Assembly: GCA_014529385.2 (NCBI GenBank)
Contig: CM043953.1
Span: 76,351,872 to 76,415,871 of the forward strand
Direction of reading: 5' to 3'
Length of the DNA stretch: 64,000 bases
DNA from: Adiantum capillus-veneris
Taxonomy: Eukaryota; Streptophyta; Polypodiopsida; Polypodiales; Pteridaceae
Below are positions 31,651-42,398 of the stretch, piece after piece. Each line of letters starts with the position of its first letter. The stretch's first letter is position 1. The position numbers and the translations under genes were made by a program. Under the pieces are notes generated by a model. It saw only the letters and a program-made list of their open reading frames with translations. It did not search any database and was not told where the DNA came from.

Positions 31651-32690
31651 TGAAGCAAGAGACTATGCTGTTATTGGAAACCAATTATATTAAAGAGGAA
31701 AGGATCAACATCTGCGTCTTTGTGCAAATGAAGACGAATATATTCCTATTATAGAACAAGCACGTGCTATATTAGTTGGGGGTCATTTTCTAGTGAAACC
31801 ACTGCAAGAGCAATCTTAATGGCAGGCATATGGTGGCCAACACTTTTTGCAGATGCCAAGGAATATGTTCAAAGGTGTGATGCATGCCAACGAGCAAAAA
31901 ATGCCAGCCTGTGTAGATAGCATGCCTTTAAGACCAATGATGGGGGCTAGAGATTTTAAAAAATGGGGTATAGACTTTGTTGGGCCAATACAACCACCTA
32001 CTTATAGAACCCAAGCTCAATATATCATTGTAGCTACAGACTATTTGACCAAGTGGATAGAGGCTAAAGCAACCCAAAAGAATGGTGCCAGAACCACACC
32101 TGCATTCTTGTATGAGAATGTGTTCACAAGATATGGACTGCCAATAGAAATTGTCACTAATAGGGGAACTCATTTTCTTAATGAGGTAATTGACTATTTG
32201 CTTAATGAATTTATGGTCATCCATAACAAATCGGCTCCCTATCACCCATAAGAAAATGGACAATCTGAGGATACAAATAAAATTCTTAGTTCAGTATTGA
32301 CTAAAGTGGTTAGTTCAGGACGGACAGATTGGGAAATGAATCTCCATGCCATTCTATGGGCTTATAGAGTTTCATTCAAGACAACTTTAAATGCTACACC
32401 CTTTAACCTTGTTTATAATATTGATGCCATACTGTCGATAGAATTTCTATTGCCAACACTAAGGATAGCTAAGGATCTTGAGTGGACTGGACATGAATTA
32501 TTAGAGAGGCTTGAAGATTTAAAAAAGTTTGATGAGCAAAGACTAACAGCTGTAGCTCACATCTGTGCACAAAAATGGAAACAAAAACACTTTTTTGATT
32601 TCCATCTAGTTACAAAAATCTTCAAAAAAGGGGACTTAGTTTTATTCTATTCCCTTAAGTAACAGCTTCCCAAGTATAAGAAAAAGGAAA
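31651..32690 (+). pseudogene. GypA-3 integrase: second zinc domain, core and C-terminal domain
   Basis: Second zinc domain LRLCANEDEYIPIIEQA to CDAC-like residues near 31880. Core at 31950-32263: FKKWGIDFVGPIQPP (first Asp), PIEIVTNRGTHFLNEVIDYL (second Asp position is Asn), YHP then stop then ENGQSED (Glu present). 32297-32662 continues MNLHAILWAYRVSFKTTLNA. The enzyme inserts the DNA copy into the genome. The D-to-N change and the TAA at the CAA codon of YHPQ (CAA in GypA-2) make it inactive. Confidence 0.82.
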
Positions 32691-34062
32691 ATAGACCGTT
32701 TATCATTGAAGACATATCTCCAAGTGGAGCAGTTAAGTTGTTCACCCTAGATGGTGAACCAATGGCTAATTGGATTAGTGGTTGCCGTTTAAAGAAGTAC
32801 AATTTGCCACTAAACAATGAATTGGTAGGAAAGATGCATGCATCAAAGCAACAAAAGATAATATGATAGCAGGTCATTGTTGAAGCCCAAGAGGAAGCTC
32901 GGCTTCAAGTACTCAAAAGGAAAGCTGTTCTAAAAAATCAACAAATACCTATTCCCATCAACATTCTGGAACTAGATGAACGACTATGGGAAGTATAGAA
33001 AGATGCAGTGTCAACAGATGGGATGGTTAGATGGAATGGACCTTCTCATCAAAGTACAACTAAAAATCATAGCACAAATGTGTTGGTTGATATAGGAGCT
33101 CGAGTAAATGCAGTCAGTTATTCCTCGTACAAGAAAGCAACGAATCAGTCTTTGACTTCATGAATATCAACTATTAGAGGATGGAACAAGAACCCATCAC
33201 CGACACTGGGAATAATCAACTTAAATGTGATAGTCCATGGATGTTCATGACCAGCTCATCAATTTCTATGATTACCTGACAAACACATGAATGAAACAAT
33301 GATTCTTGGAATCTCAGGATGTGGACGTATAAGGCAGTACTAGATTGGGATACCAATCATCTCAAGCTATCACCTAAAGGCGGACAACTCATTGTTCCAA
33401 TTTCACCGAGCAAAGAGGAATGGAAAGGAGGTTACCAGCAGAGTAAACCACAAATCAATCAATCTTCTCCATCCTATAGCCAAGAAAATGCTACAAGTAG
33501 CATGCAAGGAGTCAGGAAAATCTGGCTGCCCTAAACATCATCTATTGTACCAAAGATGGTTCCAAGGTTCAAAACACAAAGACAAGAATCTTCGAGCAAG
33601 GAACCTAAAACAAAATAGATTTGGAAGAAAAAGGAGCACTTATCTTCTCCACAAACTGTAAAACTGATGAAGCAATGGAGGGTTAAGCCTCAAAACACTC
33701 AACCACAACATTTTGTTGAAGAAAAACCAAGATAACAATGGCGAGTTAAAGCTCGACAACCATCATTATTGATACCGACAGCTCAGGAAATCAGTGAGCC
33801 AAAGCATCTTGACTGTACAATAAAGCAAAGAGCACACAAGCTACAAGATTTTCTCTTTGGGAGACAACAAAAGAAAACCTCGACCTCAGAAACCCTTGAG
33901 TTAATTACTCAAGACCCAACTCTTGCACAACATAATGGTTTGAATTTCATTCATCTTCAAAGCATGGTAGAGCCAACCAAGGCTATGCATAGACACGATT
34001 GTTCAACCCATACACACAGTCGTCCCGGAGTACGCCATCTAGGAGGGGTGGAAGAGAACTAA
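32691..34062 (+). pseudogene. GypA-3 3' extension with retropepsin-like domain
   Basis: After the integrase end (PFIIEDISPSGAVKLFTLDG, NWISGCRLKKYNLPL) the frame continues. At 33080-33390 it reads NVLVDIGARVNAVSYSSYKK, then PTLGIINLNVIVHGCS, ETMILGISGCGR and, after a frameshift, YKAVLDWDTNHLKLSP. This is the order of a retropepsin: D-x-G-A active site, second strand pair, hydrophobic ILG strand, and the AV.DW.T..L.L ending. GypA already has a protease before RT, so this one is additional. A basic, Ser/Gln-rich tail (33392-34062) leads to the polypurine tract. Several stops interrupt it. Confidence 0.55.
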
Positions 34063-34084
34063 GTAATTAAGGGCAATGTTTGAA

Positions 34085-34101
34085 GAGGGAGGAAAAAAAT
34101 T
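34085..34101 (+). other. GypA-3 polypurine tract
   Basis: GAGGGAGGAAAAAAATTGGA-type purine run directly before the LTR start TGTTAACG. Confidence 0.65.
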
Positions 34102-34735
34102 GGATGTTAACGTGTGATTTTTTGCAATATTACCTAATAATTCCCTTACAAAATCATCAACATGAGAAATTGAGCTGATAACATCTCCTTGATGAGTGTA
34201 AATAGTGTATATACTATCAGAAAATCATCAAAAAACAATAAAGCAGTGTTTCTCAATGGATTTTCTTAATTATTGATTTTTCACTTTGCTTTTTTAGCAC
34301 ATTTTATTATTTTCTTTGATTTTTTTGATAAATCAAAAATTACTAATAAATAGCAAATGAGCTCAAATGGAGAAACTGAAGATACGCTGATGATCATAAG
34401 GACAAGGTGGACAGGCACAGAAAAGTTCAAATGAATCGACAGATGGAAGCGGAAAGCCTAAATAAGGCTGCCAAGGTCTACTTTTGCGAATTCTTGTAGA
34501 ATGAGCTAACGGAATCCGATTGAAGAAATTTTTGAGTCTAACATAGACTTCACAGCCTAGTAGGATCAATAGGGGAATTTGGGGAAAAATAGTTTGGGAA
34601 GTCCGAGTATAGATATCCAATGCAACCCAAAATCACCTCATTTCTACTAGTCACTCTTGGAGGAGAGAGCTCTCAACCTTCTTCGCGCGCGATTTTGGGA
34701 GTCCACAGTCGTCCATTTACAACACGTCTCACACG
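34102..34735 (+). mobile_element. GypA-3 3' LTR
   Basis: Starts TGTTAACGTG after the polypurine tract. It matches the reverse complement of 15900-16621 over most of its length. The end is uncertain: homology fades near 34610-34700, where CACTCTTGGAGGAG corresponds to CACTCCTTGGAGCA of the other copy. No open frame. Confidence 0.6.
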
Positions 34736-35340
34736 AGACATGAGGGGAGCAATGCAAGCTGCTGAGAAGGCAAAGAAAAGGGTGTCCTAGAAAGAAAAGT
34801 TGCAAGAGTTTCCACCTTACCAATTAGATCCAAGGAAATCCTTGGGATCCTCTGCTCCTTTCCTTGCAGGTTCTTGGTTTTGGGTTCCCTTATATATCTC
34901 GGACTCCATCTTTCATGGTCCTCACCTGCAGCTTGGCGAATTCTTTCATAAGTTTGCTTTTCTCTTTCAAACCTCACCTTCTTTTGTTGAGGTTCCTCTT
35001 GGTGTGCTGCTACTGCTTTCTTTTTCATTTCTTCAATTCTTGCTCGACTTTCCTCATTCTCTCAACTCTCAGTGCTATGAGCTTCATGGGAGCTTTTTGA
35101 AGATTCTTCGTTTGACTTATACACTCTCTTTGTTGAACGCGTGGTTCTTGGAGACGGTTGAGCAGACACAATCAGGTGTTCTGATCTGGGGTTGGCAAAA
35201 AATTATCGGCCATTCCAATAGCATGATATGCTATTCTTGTCAGTACTTCAGGAGCATCTAGATATGTGATTTTTCCTTCTTTCTTTGTGCCTTTCAGTGT
35301 TGTCAGCACATACGGTGCATGATCAATTGCCTGCCTGGTT
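34736..35340 (-). pseudogene. Inverted gag fragment of GagC-2
   Basis: Minus strand reads LKGTKKEGKITYLDAPEVLT then RIAYHAIGMADNF, matching LTRIAYQALGMIEDL of GagC-1 (26190-26240), followed by a charged helical stretch KKKAVAAHQEEPQQKKVRFE (35028-34729). It therefore covers the N-terminal/charged part of gag, in the orientation opposite to the forward gag downstream. Frames are broken. Confidence 0.7.
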
Positions 35341-37760
35341 GTCGACTTTAATACTTGTGTGAAGGTGGTCGCAACCGCATGGTTTGGGTGGTGTACCGTG
35401 GCGGTATCTTTGATAAGAAGTGGAAGTGTTGATGGTAGAGGCGAGCTGGTTCTTCCACTTGCCTTTAGATGAGATCAGAAAAGGTGGCCAGCAGTAGTCT
35501 TGAAGATGAAGGAAGCTTAAGAAGCTGAAAGGAAAGCAAAGGAAGAAGCAGCCGAGCAACAAAGACAAGTAGAGGCTACAAAACAAGGTGAGTCACATCA
35601 CGATCAGGGGGATGTGTCTCCAAAACCCACTTCACCCACTACAGAGCATGAAGACCATCCAATGCCAAGCCCGAGCCCTTCACCAGCTAAACCCAAGGAG
35701 GGTGAGGAAGCCAAGGGAAAAAGAGAAGCAGCATGCAGAAGCAAATTTTGAACAGCCAAAAGAAATAGAACAAACTGAGGCATGACCTTCTACAACAACC
35801 CAACCAAAAATAGTCGAGGCATCCACAAAGCCTCAAGCAGCAGAATCGGCCTAGGGAACCACAATTCCTCAAGAAGGAGAAGTAGAACCCCCGCCACCAC
35901 CACAAGCAAAAACTATAGAACCACCTAAAGAACCACAAACAAAAACGGTCAAAACCTTTAGACATCCCCAAGTAGATCCTGTTGAATGGGAAACAAATGA
36001 CGAATTCATCATGCAAGTCAATCAATATGCCAAGAAGATGTAGCTAATGACAGACAAAATGCGAACATCAGTACATCCGCACTGCTAAGCCTAGGGAACT
36101 TGAACTCGTCATTGATGCTCTACAAGGAGAGCTGGATGATAGAATGAACATTATTTCAAATCTCCAAAGACAGATCAAAGAGCTGAAGGATGAAGCAGAA
36201 CAACACCAGCTTGCCAAAGAGAAGCAGCAGAAAGAGACGGAAGATCTAGGAGAGCTTCTACCCAATGCATGCAAAAGAAAAGATCAACACTTGATAGAAG
36301 TAACCCATGAACTTCTCACCACTACTTTGTCAGTACAAAAGATCCAAGTGCAGCTTGATGTAGCTAATGCTTCCTTGCAGTACTCCAAGCAATGAATAAA
36401 TGATCAAGAAGCATTTTTGAAATAGATAAGAGAAAACCCTATTGTCGCCTCAATCAAGGGAACGGATGAAGTCTATAAGACTTTAAAAAAGAGGAACAAG
36501 GACCTTGAGTTAGAGCTGAAGCTGGAACAATCACAAAGACGAGACCTTGCATTGATGCGGGTCAAACGAGAAGAGAAATTTCTCAAAGAGATAACCAAAT
36601 TAAAGAGAGTCAAACAGCTGTTGAGAGAGGGACAACCGGAACATCAAGAACATCTGAACAAACAACCATTAATATACCCTCACTCTCATTTGCTGTGATG
36701 GAAACACAGCTGTCAGAAGGGCTAGCAGGAGAGTCGGAGTCGGACTTTCACATACCACTCACTAAAACTGAGCAAGTGCCCATGGTCCTGCTTTATAAAG
36801 CTAAGGAAGATGCACTAAAAGAGTAGATTGTCTAGGAAATAGATGCTAAATAGAAAGCAGATATGGATTGGGAGTTGAGAGTCCTCCACTCCATAAATGT
36901 AGCTCAGCTCACTCCCAACCAAATCAATGCTCAATGTCATCAGAAATCACTGCCATACTCCTTGATCAAAGTGGAGTTACTACAGGTAAAGGAAAGACTA
37001 TACAAAGATATACAGGTAGAAGGCTCAGAGGGTCCACCCCAAGTGGAGAGAGATCTGGTTAAACAAGAATTTGAGATATCTAATTTTGTTCACAAGAGCA
37101 CCTGCAACCCTCCAAAAAGATCTCATATTCTGTCCTGTACCAAGGGTAAGGACATGGCAGGCATACGAAGCACTGAAAAATAAGAGGCCTACATGGCACA
37201 ATTACCCACACCTACCAGCTCCAGAGCAGGGAGCACCAACGGAAGAATACATGGTGAAAACCCTAACGGGCGCCATGACTTTCTTCAAGAGCCTCCCTGA
37301 CCTCTCATGTGCCATGCTTTATAAGATTTACAGAATGATTCTCACCTGCATTCAATCTTTTCACGATCCTGAGCAAGCCGGAGCACCATGTATATCTTTT
37401 TTAAAAGGCAATAAAGGTCTCTGTTATGATTTAAGTGGACAGCCATCAGAAGAAGTCCTCTACGGCTTCTACACCCAATGCATGTTTTTGCCTCTAGCAA
37501 TATGTTGGCATTTGAGGAAGCATTCTATACAGGTTTCTTCACTTGGTTAATGAAGATATTTGGGCCAGTGATAAATAACCTTACATCCAGATTTGTTGGC
37601 TATTTAGCCATTGAACTTAAAAACAGAGTCACCATGAAGTTCTTGCAAGTTCCTGACAAAGAACAAAGAATCAGATATGAGAAAGCACTACATGTGCTTA
37701 AAAACCGCCTCGCCAGCCATCAACCCAAGGACAACTTCAGTCCATGACGTTGTTTCAAGG
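35341..37760 (+). pseudogene. GagC-2 gag-like protein
   Basis: Charged helical start (EAERKAKEEAAEQQRQVEAT near 35520), a Pro/Ser-rich stretch PMPSPSPSPAKPKEGEEAKG, a coiled coil at 36100-36660 (DDRMNIISNLQRQIKELKDE; LELELKLEQSQRRDLALMRV), and the C-terminal domain at 37071-37747 (LTGAMTFFKSLPDLSCAMLY, TCIQSFHDPEQAGAPCISFL, MKFLQVPDKEQRIRYEKALH). Domain order equals GagC-1. Many stops and frameshifts interrupt it. Particle-protein role is inferred from order and context. Confidence 0.6.
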
Positions 37761-37772
37761 GACTACACAATT

Positions 37773-37786
37773 GAGGAGGGGGGAAA
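37773..37786 (+). other. GagC-2 polypurine tract
   Basis: GAGGAGGGGGGAAA directly before the LTR start TGTTAGCAGC. Confidence 0.75.
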
Positions 37787-38483
37787 TGTTAGCAGCAAGC
37801 TAACTCAGATAACTCGGATAACATTTTTCGGAGCTTTTATTGTAAAAACACTTATTATTTTGATGAATCGAGAATGTTGTAACTCCTACTTTTTAGATAA
37901 ACAATATAATTGATGAGTCGGGGCTACAAGCTTCTAGATTGCATCAACCTATTTTTAGTTAGAGCTCCTAGATTATTAGTTTTGACCATGTGCAAAAACC
38001 TTGGCTAAGGTATAAAAGCCAATTTTTGTAAGTATTTTATAAGTTTTGGATAATAGAAACATTGCGTGAGCTAATGGTGCTCACTTCTCTCCTTCTAGTG
38101 CTTCCTACTTCCTTCCCATTTATCACATTGTAGTGACGTCTGTTGCATTGCAACCGAAAGTAAGAGCTCTACGCATTGTTGTAAGCATTTCATGGTAATC
38201 TATAGCTTTTGGCGTCACTGACCCGCAGCCTAATTTTATCATAAGTAGGAATTTAAGCTTCAAAATCATAAACTAAGTATAGACGGGGTATTGGGATATC
38301 ATTGCTAAGCGTTCAGATGCATTCTGGGTCAAAAACAACTAGGTCAAAAACTCACTGCTGTTAATACTTGTAATTTTTCACATGAGCTAAAGTGAGATTT
38401 GAGACCATAAGCATGTGTGCTTAGGTCTTAAAAACATGTCCTAGAAGTTTCGTGACGTTTGGATGTCGTTTGATGCTGTAACA
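37787..38483 (+). mobile_element. GagC-2 3' LTR
   Basis: Starts TGTTAGCAGC and probably ends GCTGTAACA near 38483, which would give matching inverted ends. A TATA box lies at 38011. The right end is less certain than the left because no second copy is present. Confidence 0.55.
38011..38017 (+). promoter_or_regulatory. TATA box of the GagC-2 LTR
   Basis: TATAAAA in AAGGTATAAAAGCC, at mid-LTR on the element strand. Confidence 0.6.
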
Positions 38484-38715
38484 ATTATGATTTGTTTGCC
38501 GATGAGCGACTAGCTTTTGGTGATTTCTTTCATTTGAGTGTAGCGTGAGCTAGATGCGAGTTGTGTATTGGTTTCCAAGAGATTAGAAACCTCTTGTAGA
38601 CTCTATGCACTAGTCGAGTCATCTTTGTCCCATGGATTGATAATTATATTTGTGGTTCTCGCTATGTCTGCAATAAGATAGGAGTGAAGTTAGACACCCG
38701 TCCCACACCTAGCAC

Positions 38716-39617
38716 CAATTACTCCATCTTGCACCAAGGATGAGGAGACAATGGACAAAGATGGTAAGTACTAGGAAGTCAAGACAAAAGATAGCTGGGG
38801 CTATCTCTGGGAGGAAGCTAGATGACATCCTATCTATCATGGATGCCGACATCAAGGGGCAACGCATCTCAAACATCTACATAGATGGTGGCACACAAAT
38901 ATGCGCATAGTGAGAGAAAATGATGCACCATCTAAGACTGGAAGTAAGTAGGTTGACACCCTATCAAGCTAAAATGAGAAATAAAGTCAAAGTGAAGTGT
39001 GTAGGCATTGTGAATGCAGTCAAGGTGAAGGCATTCAACATGGAAGTGGAGGTAGAATTTTTTGTCATGCCACACAAAGGGGAGGGCTACCCTATCATAA
39101 GACTATGGTTCATGGCTATGGAGGCTAAGCAAGACTGGAGTATCGGAATGATCCAGATGAAGGATGCTAACACAACATGATCTTGGAGGCATCGGAAGAT
39201 GAATTCACCAGTGACTCTTTGACCACCTCGAGAGAAGAGATGACAACAACTGAAGAGAGCGACAATAGCATCAAAGTGATGGGAGTCATCCTCAGAGATC
39301 CAAAGAGATTGACACAGTCTGAAGCAGCACCAGAGAACCAAGAAGGACCATCAAGAACGCAACCCTTGGTGGATACAAGTAAGTTACATTGGATGCTCTC
39401 TAGTGAATTAGCTAGTGAAGAGAGAGAAGAGTACATCTCTATGCTGGGTATCTTCACCACACTTTTCATTGATGGCTATGACAAGATCATAGGCATCACA
39501 GTGGTGCAGCACCGCATAAGACTCAAAGAAGGAAGTAAGCATGTAATGCAAGAGCTCAGAAGGCTTGGGGTAATTCAGCAAGAGGCATTGCTCAAAGAGA
39601 TAAGGGATTTGCTATAG
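38716..39617 (+). pseudogene. GypD-1 protease remnant and link to RT
   Basis: Near 38870 reads NIYIDGGTQICA, a retropepsin active-site region with DGG in place of DTG/DSG, followed by TAG. 38920-39180 continues RLEVSRLTPYQAKMRNKV, VEVEFFVMPHKGEGYPII and FMAMEAKQDW, the strands and end of the domain. 39177-39617 is an acidic link ending at RT with RIRLKEGSKHVMQELRRLGV. Confidence 0.65.
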
Positions 39618-40414
39618 GAAGGTTTCATTTATCCCGTCAAAGACTTCAAGTGGGTCTCTCCAGTGGTGGTCACGCCGAAGAATAACGGCTGTGGAGGGTT
39701 TGTGTAGACTATAAACCTCTCAATGCAGCAAAAAGAGGGATCATTTTCCCCTCCCATTCCAAAACAAGTTTCTCAATGAGGTAGCAGGTCCTGAGCACTA
39801 CGCAGTATGTGATGGCTACTCAGGCTACTTACAGATTAGCATTACAGAAGAAGACCAAAAAAAGAAAAACTTCATAACTCCATGGGGATGTTTTGCTTAC
39901 AGAGTGATGCCTTTTGGCCTCACCAATGCTCCGACACATTCCAACGCTATGTAATTTTGTCTTCCAACCATACTTTGGTAAGTCAATACGGGTTTTCATA
40001 GATGAGTTTTGCATCTACAGCTCTCGCTCCCTTCATTTGAGCAAGGTCTATGATGGCCTGGCTAGGCTACAAACCTTGGGTGGCCAACATAACATCGATA
40101 AGTGTCACATTTGTGAAAGCAAGGTCACTCTTCTCGGCCATGTAATTTCAACAAAAGGGATTGAGGCTGACCCAAGCAAGTTTCAAGATTTAGTATCTTT
40201 GTCATCACCCACAATAGCTATGCAATTGGTCTCCTTCCTTGAGAAGGTAAGTTATTTGAGCAGGTTTATATACCTTACCTTCATTTAGAAGGTAAGGTAT
40301 TTGAACAGGTTCATTCACTTGCTCTTTCAAGTGGTCCTTCCTTTACAGCAAGTTACCCATAGAGATGTCTTCCTATGGAGTGAAGAAAATGAGCAACAAT
40401 TTAGCAAAGTGAAA
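39618..40414 (+). pseudogene. GypD-1 reverse transcriptase, inactive
   Basis: Fragments in several frames: GFIYPVKDFKWVSPVVVTPK, GYLQISITEEDQKKKNFITP, YRVMPFGLTNAP, IRVFIDEFCIYSSRSLHLSK and TLLGHVISTKGIEADPSK. The catalytic pair YxDD reads FIDE at 39995-40006, so the second Asp is Glu. A 45-bp duplication and a hairpin lie at 40243-40310. Frameshifts are frequent. Confidence 0.8.
40270..40300. repeat. Perfect 13-bp-arm hairpin in GypD-1 RT
   Basis: ATACCTTACCTTC (40270-40282), 5-base loop ATTTA, then its exact reverse complement (40288-40300). It lies between two direct copies of GAAGGTAAG-TATTTGA-CAGGTT (40243 and 40288), so it looks templated. Confidence 0.85.
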
Positions 40415-40800
40415 GAGATCCTGGCTTCACTTCCCACCATTGCACCCCCTGTATGGGACGAGCCATTTTATGTTAACCCCACTGTAGGAAGTGATACATT
40501 TGGGGCCGTACTAATGCAGAAGGACCCCCAAACCTCTTCCATGCGTCCTATCTACTTCTCTACTCGTGTCATGACCCCATCAGAATAAGGATTCACCGTG
40601 ATAGAGCACATGGTGCTTGCATTGATGTTTGCCACTATAAAGTTCCACTCTTATTTATTGCCTAGACCCTTTGTTCTTCTAACAATGGAAGAAGTCTTTC
40701 CGTATGTAATGCAACACATGGATGTCTCATCTAGAATCTCTAAGTGGCTTGTTAGATTACAAAACTTTGATTACACTATGCAAGTGGAGAACTCGACTAG
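40415..40800 (+). pseudogene. GypD-1 RNase H (gypsy type)
   Basis: Reads FYVNPTVGSDTFGAVLMQKD, MRPIYFSTRVMTPSE then a stop, GFTVIEHMVLALMFATIKFH and LLPRPFVLLTMEE. This is the RNase H that normally follows RT. The first catalytic Asp (usually VDAS) is Asn-Pro-Thr here, so activity is doubtful. Confidence 0.7.
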
Positions 40801-41417
40801 AGCTAGTCTAGTAGGTATTCTTACTCATCGTCACTATGAGAAGAAGCTAAAGGTCAACACGGAAGGCAAAGGAGTGACACCAATGGTGGAAGTTCCTAAT
40901 CTAGAAGGAGCTCACTCTCTTTTCTTTGATGGAGCTTACAAAAGGGCAGTCGACGAGGCTGCAACTGGCATCGTCATTTTCACTGAACAAAGAGAAAAGG
41001 TCTTCTCTATTGGGCAGCTACTACACTCCCACACAAAACAACGAAGCAGAGTACACGGCCCTAATTCTTGGATTAGAAAAATGTGTTTTGCAAGGGGTTC
41101 AATGCCTAAATGTGTTTGGCAATGCCATGCTCTTAATAAAGCAGATAAATGGCACTTGGGTTTGTAAAAATCAGGTTTTGCTTGGCCAATTATGCCAAGT
41201 AAAGGATCTTTTAAGAAAGTTTGAAGTGGTGCAAATATTTCATGTCCACAGGGCAAAAAATAAAGAAGTAGATGCTCCAACCAATAAAAGGATACAAGAT
41301 GTTCCCATAGGAGCAATCAAATTGAAGCTGCCCCTCTTTGAGGATAGCGATTATATGTTTGATATCATCAGCTTCTTAGATACAAGAGAATGTCCTGAAG
41401 GGTATACCAAGGGATAG
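40801..41417 (+). pseudogene. GypD-1 second RNase H (archaeal/plant-type, aRNH)
   Basis: Reads AHSLFFDGAYKRAVDEAATG, then after a 1-base frameshift near 41020 NNEAEYTALILGLEKCVLQG, CLNVFGNAMLLIKQINGTW and IFHVHRAKNKEVDAPTNK. The motif order FxDGA, N.EAEY.AL..GL..A...G, GD..L, HV.R..N...D is that of RNase HI found as an extra domain in Tat-clade elements. Asp and Glu of the first two motifs are present; the third Asp is Asn (FGNAML). Confidence 0.75.
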
Positions 41418-42200
41418 AAACAATGGCTTGTCCAAAATGCAGCAACATACCGCCTTATAAACAAAACCTTGTACTGCAAGGGCGAAGACCAGATTCTCAA
41501 GCGAGGGCCAATCTCTAGTGAAATCATGAAGGTAACCTCAAGTTTCCATGATGGTGTTTGCGACGGCCACTTTGCTCTAGATATTACTACTAGAAAGATT
41601 CTACAACAAGGATTCTCTTGGCCTAGTGTGAACAAAGATGCACAACATTCCAAACATTAGTAGGTTTCACCCCTTTCCATCTGGTATATGGAAAAGAGGC
41701 CATTCTACCCATCGAGGTGCAGATAGCCAGCTTGCGAGTCATGGCTAGCTAGTTACAGCGCCCAATTGCTCATCTCCACAACCACATCTTGGATCTAGAA
41801 AGGCTTTAGTTAGATAGGGAAGATGCAATCAACTACTATGTGATGCAAGAAGAATGATGTGGACTCACATTCAATCAAGGGCTTAAGGAAAAGTGTCTGA
41901 AGAAAGGCATGCTAGTATTGAGATATGAAAATAGATTTGACACTAGGAAACGTAAGAAGTTTCAGCCCAGATGGAAACGGCCATTCATCATCAAAAGGGA
42001 AGGCGATACACCAATGGTAGCTACAAATTGATGGAAGTAGATGGTCAAATTCACAAGACTAGAGTCAATGGATGGAGGATCAAAAGGTACTTCTTAAGGT
42101 TTGATTTGGAGTTTATGGTAGATATTCCAGAGGAGGGAGAACCCACCAACTCTGCTACTAGAGAATCAGAAGCAAAGCTAGAGGCATGAATGCCTCTAGC
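41418..42200 (+). pseudogene. GypD-1 integrase with catalytic core deleted
   Basis: 41469-41660 encodes the zinc-binding half LINKTLYCKGEDQILKRG, SSFHDGVCDGHFALDITT and FSWPSVNKDAQH. At about 41658 the sequence jumps to VGFTPFHLVYGKEAILPIEV, a segment after the catalytic core in GypD-2, so roughly 480 bp with DDE are lost. The C-terminal part reads RWKRPFIIKREGDTPMV and MVDIPEEGEPTNSATRESE and ends before the polypurine tract. Confidence 0.75.
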
Positions 42201-42202
42201 TA

Positions 42203-42217
42203 GAAGGGGAGGGCTAA
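42203..42217 (+). other. GypD-1 polypurine tract
   Basis: AGAAGGGGAGGGCTAA directly precedes the LTR start TGATAGCCGG. GypD-2 has the matching minus-strand AGATGGGAGGGCTAA. Confidence 0.65.
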
Positions 42218-42398
42218 TGATAGCCGGTTTTTGAAGATCAAAAAAAAGAAGAAGAAGAGAAAAAATCGCTTCTTTTCCCCTCTGTCCGAAGCACGTGCAC
42301 CATGGCTGATAGTCCTGACAATGCCTTGGTTGATCTAAGTGCCACAGCTGGCCCAATTCTAAGCGAAGGCGACAACTCAAAGCGTAGACCACCCTCAT
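42218..42398 (+). mobile_element. GypD-1 3' LTR, left piece
   Basis: Starts TGATAGCCGGTTTTTGAAG and runs to the ChrG insertion. The last five bases, CTCAT, are the ChrG target duplication; the LTR would resume at 51242. Confidence 0.6.

Larger units (their letters stand above)
30649..34735 (+). mobile_element. Ty3/gypsy element GypA-3: RNase H, integrase, 3' ORF, PPT, LTR
   Basis: Third GypA copy, truncated on the left at RNase H (30649). It carries a ~300-bp foreign insert (30831-31130), two zinc-binding domains, integrase core, C-terminal domain, a 3' extension with a retropepsin-like domain, a polypurine tract and an LTR. It defines the 3' half of the family. Confidence 0.75.
34736..38483 (+). 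mobile_element. Gag-only LTR element GagC-2
   Basis: Same design as GagC-1: inverted gag fragment (34736-35340), forward gag (35341-37750), polypurine tract (37773-37786) and LTR (37787 to about 38483). No pol domain lies between. The sequence has diverged far from GagC-1 and the LTR is different, so this is a sister family. Confidence 0.65.
38716..42398 (+). mobile_element. Tat-like Ty3/gypsy element GypD-1 (pol and start of 3' LTR)
   Basis: Protease remnant, RT, RNase H, a second RNase H, zinc-binding domain, integrase tail, polypurine tract and the first 181 bp of an LTR. The second (archaeal-type) RNase H is the known hallmark of the Tat clade. The LTR is split by ChrG at 42398 and resumes at 51242. 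The integrase catalytic core is deleted. Confidence 0.75.

Noticed and set aside
36144-36395. Separate coiled-coil gene
   Set aside because: It is the coiled-coil part of GagC-2 gag, collinear with GagC-1.
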